A stretch of 37,749 bases of DNA, taken from positions 1-37,749 of the forward strand of contig JAKFUT010000270.1 in assembly GCA_021732565.1 (NCBI GenBank), read 5' to 3'. Below, piece after piece: positions 9,327 to 18,111 of the stretch. The notes below the pieces were generated by a model. The model ran no database searches. It was not told the DNA's origin and saw only the letters and a list, made by a program, of their open reading frames with translations. Position numbers and translations under genes: made by a program. The DNA comes from Candidatus Obscuribacterales bacterium. Its GTDB lineage: Bacteria; Cyanobacteriota; Vampirovibrionia; Obscuribacterales; Obscuribacteraceae. The stretch's first letter is position 1. Each line of letters opens with the position of its first letter.

Positions 9327-9421
9327 TATCCAGCTTAGCAAACCCCTATCGCGGATTTATCACCGCGCTCACCGCTCGTTTCACCAACGCGATCAACCAG
9401 ACTCATTACGAAGGTAAGCCA

Positions 9422-10864
9422 ATGAACCGGCACAAAAATCTATTTACAGCGATGGCAGTTATCGCGACTTGCAACCTGATGGCGTTGGGTGCCAATCCCG
9501 AAGTAGAGAAGATTCTAGCGGCATCCCCCGGCAGTACTGGCACCATGAGTCACTTTCCCGTTCCGTTCATCTACGCGGAATGGGAGGCGCCGGTGGTGAA
9601 GCGATATGGTCGAATGTCTCTGGCAAAGTTCAATCAACGACTATACGAAGACCTACCTCCCTTCAAAGCTGAGAATCAACCGGTTCCAGTAAATTCGGAG
9701 CTCGCGCCACTAATGGAAAAGGACAAGTCCGCTGCTACGGAACTGGCCTTACAAGCACTGGCAAGCTACGCATACAAACCGGTCTGGTCGGTGATTGCAG
9801 CTACCGAAAGGATACGTTGCGAGAAATTCGTGCAACCTCTTATTACTATTGCTCACAACGATCCCAATGCTACCGATAGAGCTTTTGCCTTAAAAGAACT
9901 CGCTCAATATAGGAACGCATTGGCGCTTGAACAATTGCATGAATCGCTTTTTGACGATTCTCAATCAGTGAGAATGCTAGTGGTGGAACTGTTATCAGTG
10001 CGAGGTGATCAAAGCGGTGATCCGGCTATCCTGTCGTCGGACAGACTTCTTAATCCATTCAGAATGTTTTTCATGGAAAACGCTCTGAAAAGAATTTTTC
10101 CTGACGGCTCAGTGCAACCCTCCACATTTTTCAATATGGAATTGCCGGATCAAATCAAGCTTGTTCGGAAGAAAGCTCCAGAACTACTTGACCAATTTTT
10201 GCAATTAGCAGAAAAATACAAGGAGAAACCTCTGGCCTCATTGACTTTATTCAGCATGGGTACCGATGAGCAAGCACAGTCCGCGCTGAAAGTTTTATCC
10301 GCGGAATTAGTAAAACAAGGGAAGCAGCCTGATAGATTTCACGGTTCTTCCTTTTACGTGCGATCTTCGATCATTAGTTGTCTGCAGGAAGCAACCGGTG
10401 CCAAGTACCAGATGATTGAACAACTTTTCCTTCAGCAAAGTTCATCATATAGCCCGGATCGTGACATCATTCTGCTTGCTCTTGCATATTCACTGAATCA
10501 TTCTACAGATCCAAGTGTGTTGGAAAAACTTGCTGCAATACGAAACATTAAAACAGATAACTATGATCTCTATGTGGGAGCCGCCGAGGCGCTAACGAAC
10601 TCTCATTCGAAGGAAGCATTTCCTTCATTGCTCCACATACTCTCACTCAAGCGTGAGCCATTTTGTACAGTGGCAACCCGTGATCTAAAGAAATTGACCG
10701 GTCTGAGCACACCGGGCACCCCTGAAGATTTGGGCATGTTGCACAACCTTGGCGTGCCAGAAGGAAACCTTGATATTGATAAAGCGTTGAAGTTTTGGAC
10801 AGACTGGTGGCAACATCACAAAGATTCGCTAACCTACGACAAAACAACCGGCAAGTTCCGTTAG
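9422..10864 (+). CDS. Secreted HEAT-repeat protein
   Basis: A 480-residue protein of unknown function. I place the start at ATG 9422 rather than the in-frame TTG at 9323: GAAGG lies just upstream, and the new N-terminus is a classical signal peptide (MNRHKN, hydrophobic core, then ALGA before the mature part). The mature protein is made of helical pairs that look like HEAT/armadillo repeats, clearest at about residues 95-200 and again at about 360-430. It may serve as a protein-binding scaffold in the envelope. It lies about 95 bp after the LMF-like gene. Its stop codon overlaps the stop of the convergent response-regulator gene by a TTAG tetranucleotide. Confidence 0.78.
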   Translation: MNRHKNLFTAMAVIATCNLMALGANPEVEKILAASPGSTGTMSHFPVPFIYAEWEAPVVKRYGRMSLAKFNQRLYEDLPPFKAENQPVPVNSELAPLMEKDKSAATELALQALASYAYKPVWSVIAATERIRCEKFVQPLITIAHNDPNATDRAFALKELAQYRNALALEQLHESLFDDSQSVRMLVVELLSVRGDQSGDPAILSSDRLLNPFRMFFMENALKRIFPDGSVQPSTFFNMELPDQIKLVRKKAPELLDQFLQLAEKYKEKPLASLTLFSMGTDEQAQSALKVLSAELVKQGKQPDRFHGSSFYVRSSIISCLQEATGAKYQMIEQLFLQQSSSYSPDRDIILLALAYSLNHSTDPSVLEKLAAIRNIKTDNYDLYVGAAEALTNSHSKEAFPSLLHILSLKREPFCTVATRDLKKLTGLSTPGTPEDLGMLHNLGVPEGNLDIDKALKFWTDWWQHHKDSLTYDKTTGKFR

Positions 10865-11370
10865 TCGAGCCCGCTGCGCCTCCGGAGATCCTCAATGCGT
10901 TGTTGAATCTCTCTAAGTCGTTCATGGGTTTGCGTAAATTTACTCGGTTCAATCGATACAAGCTCAAGAGTGTTCAAACTTGTCTCAATTTGGTCGGTGG
11001 ACACCCATTTGGTCAGGATTTCCTCTAATTGGTACAACAACACAGGTTTTTGTAGAAAATCATCCATTCCTGCATCCAGGCAGCGCTCTCTATGGGCAAA
11101 GGCCGTCAGCCCGATAATGATAGTATGTCCGCCTGTATGTTTCTCAGCCTGTCGTATTCGTCTGGTCGCTGACACGCCATCAAGTTCCGGCATTCTTACA
11201 TCCATAAAAATCAAATGGAACCGTCTATGTGTGGCCTTCTTAATAGCAACAATTCCATTTTGAGCCACATCAGGAGATTTGTATCCCAGTAGCTTCAACT
11301 GTTTCTCAAAGACGTATTGAAGGGTCGGTTCATCCTCCACGAGCAGTATATTCACATCGACCTTGTTCAT
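10861..11370 (-). CDS. Single-domain response regulator (CheY-like)
   Basis: A 169-residue protein with a complete receiver domain: acidic pair E12-D13, phospho-acceptor D57 in FMDVRMPELDG, the switch threonine T89 and lysine K108 in FLQKP. No DNA-binding or enzyme domain follows. The last 50 residues are a helical, possibly coiled-coil tail (LREIQQRIEDLRRR). It starts at ATG 11370, which overlaps the histidine-kinase stop as ATGA, a classical coupled pair, so a longer start at 11409 is unlikely. It probably acts as a phosphorelay intermediate or by protein contact with an unseen partner. Its kinase gene is broken in this window, so its current input is uncertain. Confidence 0.88.
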   Translation of the reverse strand: MNKVDVNILLVEDEPTLQYVFEKQLKLLGYKSPDVAQNGIVAIKKATHRRFHLIFMDVRMPELDGVSATRRIRQAEKHTGGHTIIIGLTAFAHRERCLDAGMDDFLQKPVLLYQLEEILTKWVSTDQIETSLNTLELVSIEPSKFTQTHERLREIQQRIEDLRRRSGLD

Positions 11371-12125
11371 GACATACTCGCCTCCTGATTCTGAGGCAAG
11401 GTAAACCAAAAAGTAGTCCCGCGACTTACTTCGCTAAACAAGCCGAGCTTACCGCCCATAACTTGCACATATTGATTGACGATGGCCAGGCCCAGTCCGG
11501 TTCCTCCGAACACGCGCGCTGTAGAACTGTGCCCCTGATAGAAGGGCTGAAACAAACTTTCTTGGTTTTCGACAGAAATACCAATGCCAGTATCGGTAAC
11601 TGAAAAATATAACTCCTGGTCTCGTTGCTCCACCGCAATTTCTATGGCACCGGTAGGGGTGAACTTGATTGCATTGTGAACTAGATTCAATAGAACTTGC
11701 CTTATCTTGTGGGGGTCACCATGAGGCTCCACAGGTAAAGAGCCCAGTTGCACCGAAAGTTTCAAGTGTTTCGATTCAGCCAACGGCCGTGTCAATCCCA
11801 CAACATCATCGAGTATGGAATTTAGACTGTACGGAATATTCTCTAACCCGACTTTCCCTGCTTCCAGCTTAGCGAAATCAAGAAGATCATTAAGGATCCC
11901 CAGCAAGCGTTTGGACGCCTCGAAGATTCTTACCGCAGTCTCGTGAGCCTCACCGTCTAATTTTTGATCTCTGGCAAGTATTTCCGCCAAGCTGAGCACA
12001 CCGCTTAATGGTGTTCGCACCTCGTGCGTGACATTGGCAACAAATTGTGATTTCAATCGGTTCGCAACAATCGCTTGATCCCGTGCTTCTTCAAGGTCCA
12101 GTTCGTTTCGTTTTCGGTCTGTCAA
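11367..12125 (-). CDS. Sensor histidine kinase, C-terminal part (HisKA-HATPase) of a frame-broken gene
   Basis: This part carries the whole kinase core: the dimerisation helix with the phospho-acceptor motif (FVANVTHEVRTPL), the N box (LVHNAIKFTPTG), the G1 box (DTGIGIS) and the G2 box (GGTGLGLAIV). The coding frame is also open upstream of the TTG at 12125, back to about 12251, and there encodes the second half of a PAS domain (ALKNGSYEEEGWRVRK through TRDLTDRK). This shows that it once continued from the upstream PAS fragment. On its own it could start at TTG 12125, with GAAGGT ten bases upstream, giving a PAS-less kinase. It overlaps the response regulator start by four bases. Whether a sensor is made today depends on whether the break is real. 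Confidence 0.82.
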   Translation of the reverse strand: MTDRKRNELDLEEARDQAIVANRLKSQFVANVTHEVRTPLSGVLSLAEILARDQKLDGEAHETAVRIFEASKRLLGILNDLLDFAKLEAGKVGLENIPYSLNSILDDVVGLTRPLAESKHLKLSVQLGSLPVEPHGDPHKIRQVLLNLVHNAIKFTPTGAIEIAVEQRDQELYFSVTDTGIGISVENQESLFQPFYQGHSSTARVFGGTGLGLAIVNQYVQVMGGKLGLFSEVSRGTTFWFTLPQNQEASMS

Positions 12126-12244
12126 ATCACGAGTGACCTTCAGAAAGTCGCGGCTTCCACGAATGCTAGTAATTGTAACCGCCGCCCAAAATTGGGAGCC
12201 ATCCTTGCGTACACGCCAGCCCTCTTCTTCATACGAACCGTTTT

Positions 12245-12934
12245 TTAATGCCTCTTTGCCTCTTCCGTGTAGAACATTGAAAAATGCCTACCGACTACTT
12301 CATCGGCTGTATAGCCCTTGATTCGTTCAGCACCATCGTTCCACGTTAATATGTTTCCACTGCCGCTGATTACAAAAATGGCGTAATCTCGCACTGAAGA
12401 CACCATGGAGTTGAACGTGTCTTCGCTTCTTTGCAAAGCTCTAACTGAAAGATTCTCTTCAGATTCAGCGGACCTTCGGTCAGTTAAGTCACGTGTAACC
12501 GTGGCAAATCCGATGTGCTTTCCACTTTCATCCCACAATGGGCTTATCACAACATTGGCCCAAAACTCGGAACCGCTCTTCCTGACTCTCCAACCTTGTT
12601 CCTCATAAGAGCCACTTTTCAATGCCTCCTTCAGCTCAGAAGCAGGGTGATCAGCCTTCCGCTCTTCCTCTCTAAAGAATACGGAAAAATGCTTGCCGAT
12701 TATTTCATCGGCTGCGTACTCCTTGATACGCTCGGCACAATGGTTCCAGGTGATCACCTTACCGTCGGTATCCAGAGCAGTAATCGCATAATCCTTCACA
12801 CCTTGGATCAAGTGCCTGAAGAGTTCGTCGTTATTCTGTGTCATGCCTGCGAAAAAGCTCCTAAATACTGCCGGTATCAGTGCAAATGGTACGCGTTTGT
12901 TTGAAGACTCCGGCGAGAAAGGAATAGATTCCAC
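12245..12934 (-). CDS. PAS-PAS sensory part of the broken histidine kinase (N-terminal fragment)
   Basis: This fragment holds one full PAS domain with its PAC segment (VKDYAITALDTDGKV to TRDLTDRR) and the first two thirds of a second, closely similar one. Reading stops at TAA 12245 just after FYTEEAKRH. The matching position of the first PAS reads FFREEERKADHPASELKEALK, so about 10-11 codons are missing and the frame is shifted; the lost frame resumes at ALKNGSYEEE. The start may be GTG 12934, but ATG 12844 gives the more usual beginning (MTQNNDELFRHLIQGVKDYA). Without the rest it cannot signal, so this is probably one half of a pseudogene, or an assembly slip between similar PAS copies. Confidence 0.72.
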   Translation of the reverse strand: MESIPFSPESSNKRVPFALIPAVFRSFFAGMTQNNDELFRHLIQGVKDYAITALDTDGKVITWNHCAERIKEYAADEIIGKHFSVFFREEERKADHPASELKEALKSGSYEEQGWRVRKSGSEFWANVVISPLWDESGKHIGFATVTRDLTDRRSAESEENLSVRALQRSEDTFNSMVSSVRDYAIFVISGSGNILTWNDGAERIKGYTADEVVGRHFSMFYTEEAKRH

Positions 12935-13126
12935 ATGGTAGCGCTCAGAAAGCTCACGTGATCAATGCTGCTAAAATTGCAGACGTTTAAACTAAAGGAT
13001 TTGGTCCGAAAAATCATTAACTATCCAAATTCAACTGGCACGTGATCGCCAAGTTCCGACTTAAAGAGGCCGTTGCCAGCACTGATTATTTGACAACCGT
13101 TTAACAGGGTGGTGAAGCCCGTGGGC

Positions 13127-15520
13127 CTAGCTGCCGTTTGCTCTCCAGAAATCGCTTACGTCTTTCAAAATACTGGTCGACACCAGCTCAGCTACCGATT
13201 TATCAAACCACTCGCGTGGCATGGCTTTTGAGTAATTGTCTTCAACAAAGCGTTTGTCTAGCAAGACAATCAACCCGCGATCAGTTTCGGATCTAATTAC
13301 ACGACCGGCTGCCTGCACCACACGTGTCATCGCGGGGTAGGTATAGGCGTAGTCGAAACCAGCCGTATAGACTTTTTCGTAATACTTACGAATCAGCTCA
13401 CGCTCTAAGTTGTAGCGCGGTATTGCCGGGCCGACTATCAAGGCACCAATTATCGTATCGCCCGGGTAATCGACTCCCTCTGATAATGCCCCGCCCTGAA
13501 CAGCAAAGATAAGCGTTTTAGTATTTAGCTCACGCAATGACATTAGCCATTCATGCACTTCAGTTGCCTTCATCTCCGGTTTCTGCGCCATAATATTGAA
13601 ACCATCGGCCCGAGTAACGGATAATACTTCTTCTAAGAATTCAAAGCTCGGAAAAAAGATCAAGTAATTTCCCGGACGAACAGCCGTGATTCTTGCAATC
13701 GCTTGCGCGATTTTTGCATAATTGTTCTTGCGATCGGTATACTTTGTTGAGACTTGTGGAATCACAAGCACTTTCCGATTCTCGGCTGGAAACGGCGATT
13801 GGAACTCGGCTACTTGCAAACTGTCTGTCTTAAATCCGGAGAGCCGGCTGTAGTAGTCAAACGGCTTTATGGTTGCTGAGAATGCCACCACGGTAGAAAA
13901 TTCTTCGTATGCCTTTTCCAGCTGTCCGGAAGCATCGCAACACGTTATCTTAAATATTGCCGACTGAGGCGTTGTTCGGAAGGTCGCAAAGAATTGTTCA
14001 CCCTCGTTCGCAAGCCCTTCGGTGAACTGCGACCAGCCCTGACATGCCGCAATTACTGCATCTTTTCTGGCAATTTCCAAACCAGAACTCATATAGCGCG
14101 TCAGGAACTCACGCATACATTGATCGACCAGTTGAAAAGCAAAACGGTCCGGTGCTATCGCGGACTCGCTCACTCCGGGAATGCGTGTCGTTTCCAGCGT
14201 ATGCATGGCACGATTGAACGCAGCCTCACCTTCCACCGCGTACCCGGGTGATAAAGTGCGCACTTGTTTGACAGCCTCTTTGATCAATGCGCTGCTAAGC
14301 TCAGGGGAATAGTAGTCACAGGCACGCCCTGGTAAGTTGTGAGCTTCGTCGATTATCAAGTTGGGTTTCTGGCCTGTAACCGCTGTTTCTGCCGTCAACC
14401 TTCCCAATAATGATCTCGGCGAAAATACATAATTGTAATCACCAACCACAACGTCGCGACTCTGCAATGAATCAACAGACAGTTCAAAGGGGCAAACCTC
14501 ATACTCCTGCCCCATTTGCATAAAAGCATCAGCAGTAAGATGTTCCTGTGCATCAAGCTTTGCTATGAGATCATTCTTGTGCACTTTCGCGTAGTAGTCT
14601 CTTGCGAACTCACAATAGTCGGGGTTGCAGATCGGTTCCGGCTTAAAACACAATTTCGATTTGGCATTCAAAGTTGTCGATTTGATACTGTCGCCGCCGG
14701 CCCGCATTCGCTGAACGGCATCTTCCGCCACAGCGTGTTGACTGTTCTTTGGTGTGACATAGACAAGTTTCTGCCCGCGGCGCAAACTATCTCGCAACGT
14801 CGGATACATCACACCCACCGTTTTGCCCAACCCGGTGGGGGCCTGAATTAGTAGCTGAGTTTCAAGGTCGACATTTCCATCAATCCACTCGATCATTTCT
14901 CGCTGTCCCTGACGCGGATTCTCAAAAGGAAAGCTGAGACTTGCAGCGGTTCTCTTGCGTCGAAGAATGTTTTCCTGTTGGCGACGAGTTTCGATAACAA
15001 GTTCTGCAAGTCGTCGTTCAAGCCACTGTTCATAGGAACCAAGATCTAACTGAACGTCGAAATCAAAGCGATCAATTGGTGAGGCAGTGGATGCCAGATG
15101 CAAGCGAAGGCGCGGATTGACTCCGACATTACCGCGATAAATATAGCCGTATGTCCGCACTTGCAGAATATACGGGTGATCCGGGTATGTTTCCAGTGTC
15201 GCTCGCAACTGTGTTGTATTGAAAGTACTTTTTATCTCTTCGATGATCGCCGGAGACTCATGAAAGATGCCGTCTAGTCTTCCACCCACAACAAACTCAA
15301 ACTCCTCACGTTGAAATTTACAGGTTAGCTTCTGCTCAGCCTTGTAAACGGAACAAGCAGCCTTACGCTCCTTTTGGATTCGCGTGTGAATTTCCTGGCC
15401 GCCGGCAAGGAGGTTGTATCCCGAATTAACTTCGATGCTGCCGATACGTGGAACCGGCAGTGCGAAGTCACGCACTGCCAGGTGGATCGTAACCTTTGAC
15501 TTACCTTCACCATCCGACAT
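13127..15520 (-). CDS. PD-(D/E)XK nuclease fused to DinG/XPD-type Fe-S DNA helicase
   Basis: A 797-residue protein. Residues 1 to about 200 look like a Cas4/RecB-type nuclease: H45, then G80-R-L-D83, and E94-E95-I-K97, the D...ExK catalytic pattern. A superfamily 2 helicase follows, with Walker A APTGLGKT (about 228) and the DEAH box IIDEAHN (about 390). Between them lie cysteines in LCFKPEPICNPDYC and YEVCPFE, as expected for the Fe-S cluster of XPD/DinG enzymes. Motif VI is QAAGRVIRSETDRG near residue 745. It should unwind 5'-overhang DNA and cut it. It starts at ATG 15520 with a weak ribosome site. It is divergent from the glycosyltransferase gene and has no CRISPR or obvious defence partner in the window. 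Confidence 0.85.
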   Translation of the reverse strand: MSDGEGKSKVTIHLAVRDFALPVPRIGSIEVNSGYNLLAGGQEIHTRIQKERKAACSVYKAEQKLTCKFQREEFEFVVGGRLDGIFHESPAIIEEIKSTFNTTQLRATLETYPDHPYILQVRTYGYIYRGNVGVNPRLRLHLASTASPIDRFDFDVQLDLGSYEQWLERRLAELVIETRRQQENILRRKRTAASLSFPFENPRQGQREMIEWIDGNVDLETQLLIQAPTGLGKTVGVMYPTLRDSLRRGQKLVYVTPKNSQHAVAEDAVQRMRAGGDSIKSTTLNAKSKLCFKPEPICNPDYCEFARDYYAKVHKNDLIAKLDAQEHLTADAFMQMGQEYEVCPFELSVDSLQSRDVVVGDYNYVFSPRSLLGRLTAETAVTGQKPNLIIDEAHNLPGRACDYYSPELSSALIKEAVKQVRTLSPGYAVEGEAAFNRAMHTLETTRIPGVSESAIAPDRFAFQLVDQCMREFLTRYMSSGLEIARKDAVIAACQGWSQFTEGLANEGEQFFATFRTTPQSAIFKITCCDASGQLEKAYEEFSTVVAFSATIKPFDYYSRLSGFKTDSLQVAEFQSPFPAENRKVLVIPQVSTKYTDRKNNYAKIAQAIARITAVRPGNYLIFFPSFEFLEEVLSVTRADGFNIMAQKPEMKATEVHEWLMSLRELNTKTLIFAVQGGALSEGVDYPGDTIIGALIVGPAIPRYNLERELIRKYYEKVYTAGFDYAYTYPAMTRVVQAAGRVIRSETDRGLIVLLDKRFVEDNYSKAMPREWFDKSVAELVSTSILKDVSDFWRANGS

Positions 15521-15655
15521 ACTGATGTATGGTAGCGCATTTGCCCGATATTCTCAACAGTGCCAGAGTTGCGGGGTGCCGAAAGCGGCACTTGCGACTC
15601 CGGTGTCGGGGAACCTCATAACCATGTCGAACCGCGTATACTGCCCGGAGCCTCT

Positions 15656-16999
15656 ATGACGCTTTGGTCGCGAGGCGTTAGAATTAATCAGGTCTTACTG
15701 TCGCTCATTGCATCCCTTTCACAGTGGTTGGTACCCTTGCGAATCTCGATTCTTAGTCCTGGCACCACGGGCGATGTTCATCCATTTATTGCTCTGGGTT
15801 CCGGTTTAAAGAGCGCCGGCTACGAAGTAACAATAGCCAGCAATAGTAATTTTGCGCCACTCATCACAGCGCGAGGGATGAGTTTTGTCGAACTGCCGGG
15901 TAACCCGGAAGAACTGTTGGCAAGCGATTCAGGCGAAGAATTTCTGCGAAGCCCCTCGTCACCGATAGAACTTGTCTCTAGATTCTCCAAACTGTTCTTT
16001 CCATTCTTAAGCAAGTGTCTGGTTGACAGCCTGCCAGCATGCAGATCAGCTTCAGCCATACTCGGATCCCCTCTGGCTTATTACGGCTACGACATCGCGG
16101 CAGCATTAAAGATACCGTTTTTTCCTTGTTCACTGATTCCGCTCAACCCCACGGGTGAGTTTCCATTTCCGATGATTCAGTCTCCTGTCTCCGTTGGCTC
16201 ATTTGGAAACCAGATGAGTTACTCGCTTTCACGACAAGTGTTCTGGCAGTTCATGCGTGAAAACATAAACAACTGGCGTAAGGAGTATCTCAGTTTACCC
16301 ACCTTAGGCCTGGTTGATGAGCCCACAGGAAAGATGGAATCAGCAGGCATTCCGTTTGTTTATGGATTCAGCTCGCAGGTAATAAAACGCCCGGCAGACT
16401 GGCCTCTGCGTCATCAGATTACGGGATTTTGGCCGCTCGACGTTGGTCGTGATTGGCATCCCGACGCAGCGCTTCTTGAGTTCGTGCAAGAGAAAGTACG
16501 ACCGGTAGTTTTTCGTTTTGGCACCATTGGTCCCCGCGAACAAGAGCGGATCGTGCGGATTGCACAACGAACACTGGAACTGATAGACATGAAAGGAATC
16601 TTTATTAGCGATCACCCCAACCATAATTTGGAAAGCGAACGGTTGATGTTTTCACCATCAGTTAGCCGCGATTGGCTGCTCAAATACTGCTTCACCATCG
16701 TGCACAATTGCGACGTTGAGACCACTTCCGCCGTAATGAGGGCCGGCGCTACTACAGTACCAGCTCCATTTTTTGCTGATCAGTTTTTCTGGGCCCGAAA
16801 ATTGTATTCGTTAAATGTGTCTACTGTTCCTCTACCCTTGTCGTCGAGAGATTTCAATGTGGAGAATCTTGCACAGGCGCTCCGCTCTGCGGTAGAGAAG
16901 AGGGATGTAATTGACAGTGCTGTTTCTCTTGGAGCCCATCTAAGAAAAGAAGATGGAGTTGCCAATGCCGTGGCTTTCTTCAAACAGAAGATAACTTGA
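15656..16999 (+). CDS. GT1/GT28-like glycosyltransferase with altered donor-site motif
   Basis: A 447-residue protein with the two-lobed GT-B layout. The N-terminal lobe begins after a short hydrophobic stretch with ISILSPGTTGDVHPFIALG and GLKSAGYEVTIAS, typical of sterol and macrolide glucosyltransferases and rhamnosyltransferases. The C-terminal lobe ends in MRAGATTVPAPFFADQFFWA, matching the RAGxPxxxxPFxxDQxxW region. The usual HHGGxGT phosphate-binding motif is replaced by HNCDVETT, so donor binding may differ or be lost. The start is ATG 15656, with CGGAG six bases upstream; the longer frame from 15560 has no support. It stands alone on its strand, divergent from the helicase gene. The acceptor is unknown; lipid or cell-surface glycosylation is the usual role. 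Confidence 0.8.
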   Translation: MTLWSRGVRINQVLLSLIASLSQWLVPLRISILSPGTTGDVHPFIALGSGLKSAGYEVTIASNSNFAPLITARGMSFVELPGNPEELLASDSGEEFLRSPSSPIELVSRFSKLFFPFLSKCLVDSLPACRSASAILGSPLAYYGYDIAAALKIPFFPCSLIPLNPTGEFPFPMIQSPVSVGSFGNQMSYSLSRQVFWQFMRENINNWRKEYLSLPTLGLVDEPTGKMESAGIPFVYGFSSQVIKRPADWPLRHQITGFWPLDVGRDWHPDAALLEFVQEKVRPVVFRFGTIGPREQERIVRIAQRTLELIDMKGIFISDHPNHNLESERLMFSPSVSRDWLLKYCFTIVHNCDVETTSAVMRAGATTVPAPFFADQFFWARKLYSLNVSTVPLPLSSRDFNVENLAQALRSAVEKRDVIDSAVSLGAHLRKEDGVANAVAFFKQKIT

Positions 17000-17335
17000 C
17001 CTCTCAGTTATCGCTTTGCATGGGAGCCTCCGATTCGAAGCCAGCAAACCGTTCCAAGAGCAGGTTGAGTTCGTGCGCCGCCATGCGTCCGGGTCGATCA
17101 ATGAGAACTGAGTGTGTTGCTGGATCTTGACTCCAGAATTATCCGTATAGCGATGAATCTGTGGTCAAAGCCACCTCTAAGAAACCGCAATTCTATGGCA
17201 ACGGATGCTTGATGCTCAGCTTCAACAAAAGCGAACGCCGGAAACTCTCTTACCAACTAAGGTTTGACAGTGGACGATCCACTCCGGGACGAACAAGGTT
17301 ATGCTTGATGGATAAGGCACAAGCTCTTAACGAAG
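17000..17335. other. Intergenic region between convergent genes, with a possible coding remnant
   Basis: No intact gene. On the minus strand, from about 17130 down to 17004, a short open frame reads like the end of a protein (THSVLIDRPGRMAAHELNLL and onward) before a stop. It has no start, and a stop lies just upstream, so it may be a decayed gene end. A small hairpin, AGTGGA-CGA-TCCACT, lies at 17269-17283. No convincing terminator with a T-run was seen. Confidence 0.35.
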
Positions 17336-17935
17336 TTACATGCTCGTTTTCAACGACGCTTGCTGCAATGTCTCAGCAGACTTCTTCATGTCGGCCAACT
17401 GTTCGTGAAGGTTGTGAAGTGTGGCGGCATTTGTAATTTGCCTGGCGAATGGAATTCGCAGTCCGGTATCAACCCCGGTGGCAAGTTCAACTTCGGAAAC
17501 TCCCGGACTTATCCGGGTTATCTTCCACCACCCGTCGAAAGCCTTCAACTTGTCAGATTCAATCATGTGGAAATCTATTCTGTTAGGTGGCGAATATTGT
17601 TCCTTATATACACAGGTGGCTTGTCCAACTATGGGCAGTCCGTCAAAGATTTCTTCAATTGTTGCTTCATGTGGATTATGAGACAAAATTCTTACGCCAG
17701 TAGGTTCATCTCCACGCAGGCGATGAATGGCCTCGAAGACAACCTCAGGACTCGCTTGCACCTGAACTCTTGCCACTACGGGAGCGGGCTTCTCATCATC
17801 AGCTTCGCACTGCGCGGACATCGAAACGCACCACGATGTGACGCAGACTGTTGCCAGAAAAATATACGTACAATACTTCCTGCGCAAAACACTAGCTGAA
17901 TGCGGTGGTTTGAATGCCTTGAAACGAAACTCCAC
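17336..17935 (-). CDS. Exported START-like (SRPBCC superfamily) protein
   Basis: A 199-residue protein. The first 45 residues contain a basic stretch (VLRRKYC) and a hydrophobic core (IFLATVCVTSWCVSMSA), so it is probably exported or anchored. The rest fits the polyketide-cyclase/START fold: VQVQASPEVVFEAIHRL at the start, a central strand region with GQATCVYKEQY, a WWKITRISPG strand, and a long C-terminal helix. Such proteins bind hydrophobic ligands; the ligand here is unknown. The proposed start is GTG 17935 with no strong ribosome site; a TTG about 16 codons downstream would keep the signal peptide. It is convergent with the glycosyltransferase gene and stands alone. Confidence 0.68.
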   Translation of the reverse strand: MEFRFKAFKPPHSASVLRRKYCTYIFLATVCVTSWCVSMSAQCEADDEKPAPVVARVQVQASPEVVFEAIHRLRGDEPTGVRILSHNPHEATIEEIFDGLPIVGQATCVYKEQYSPPNRIDFHMIESDKLKAFDGWWKITRISPGVSEVELATGVDTGLRIPFARQITNAATLHNLHEQLADMKKSAETLQQASLKTSM

Positions 17936-18111
17936 GTCTGCTACTCCGCACTTGGTTTACAAGAAACCGAGACAGTCTAGCCAAATTTGTGATGTTCGTC
18001 CATGCAAAGATGATCATGATCGCGTCAGCAAATTGAAAAACCACAACTCTTGTCAAGCCTCTCCCGCTGCTGGGGACAGCGGTTTGCTGGCTCTTTGCGT
18101 GCAGAAACAGT

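Noticed and set aside
14516-14851. 111-residue plus-strand frame within the helicase gene
   Set aside because: It lies wholly opposite conserved helicase motifs and has no motif of its own.
13127-15520. Cas4/Csf4-type CRISPR-associated gene
   Set aside because: The protein has nuclease and DinG-like domains, but no CRISPR array or other cas gene is in the window.
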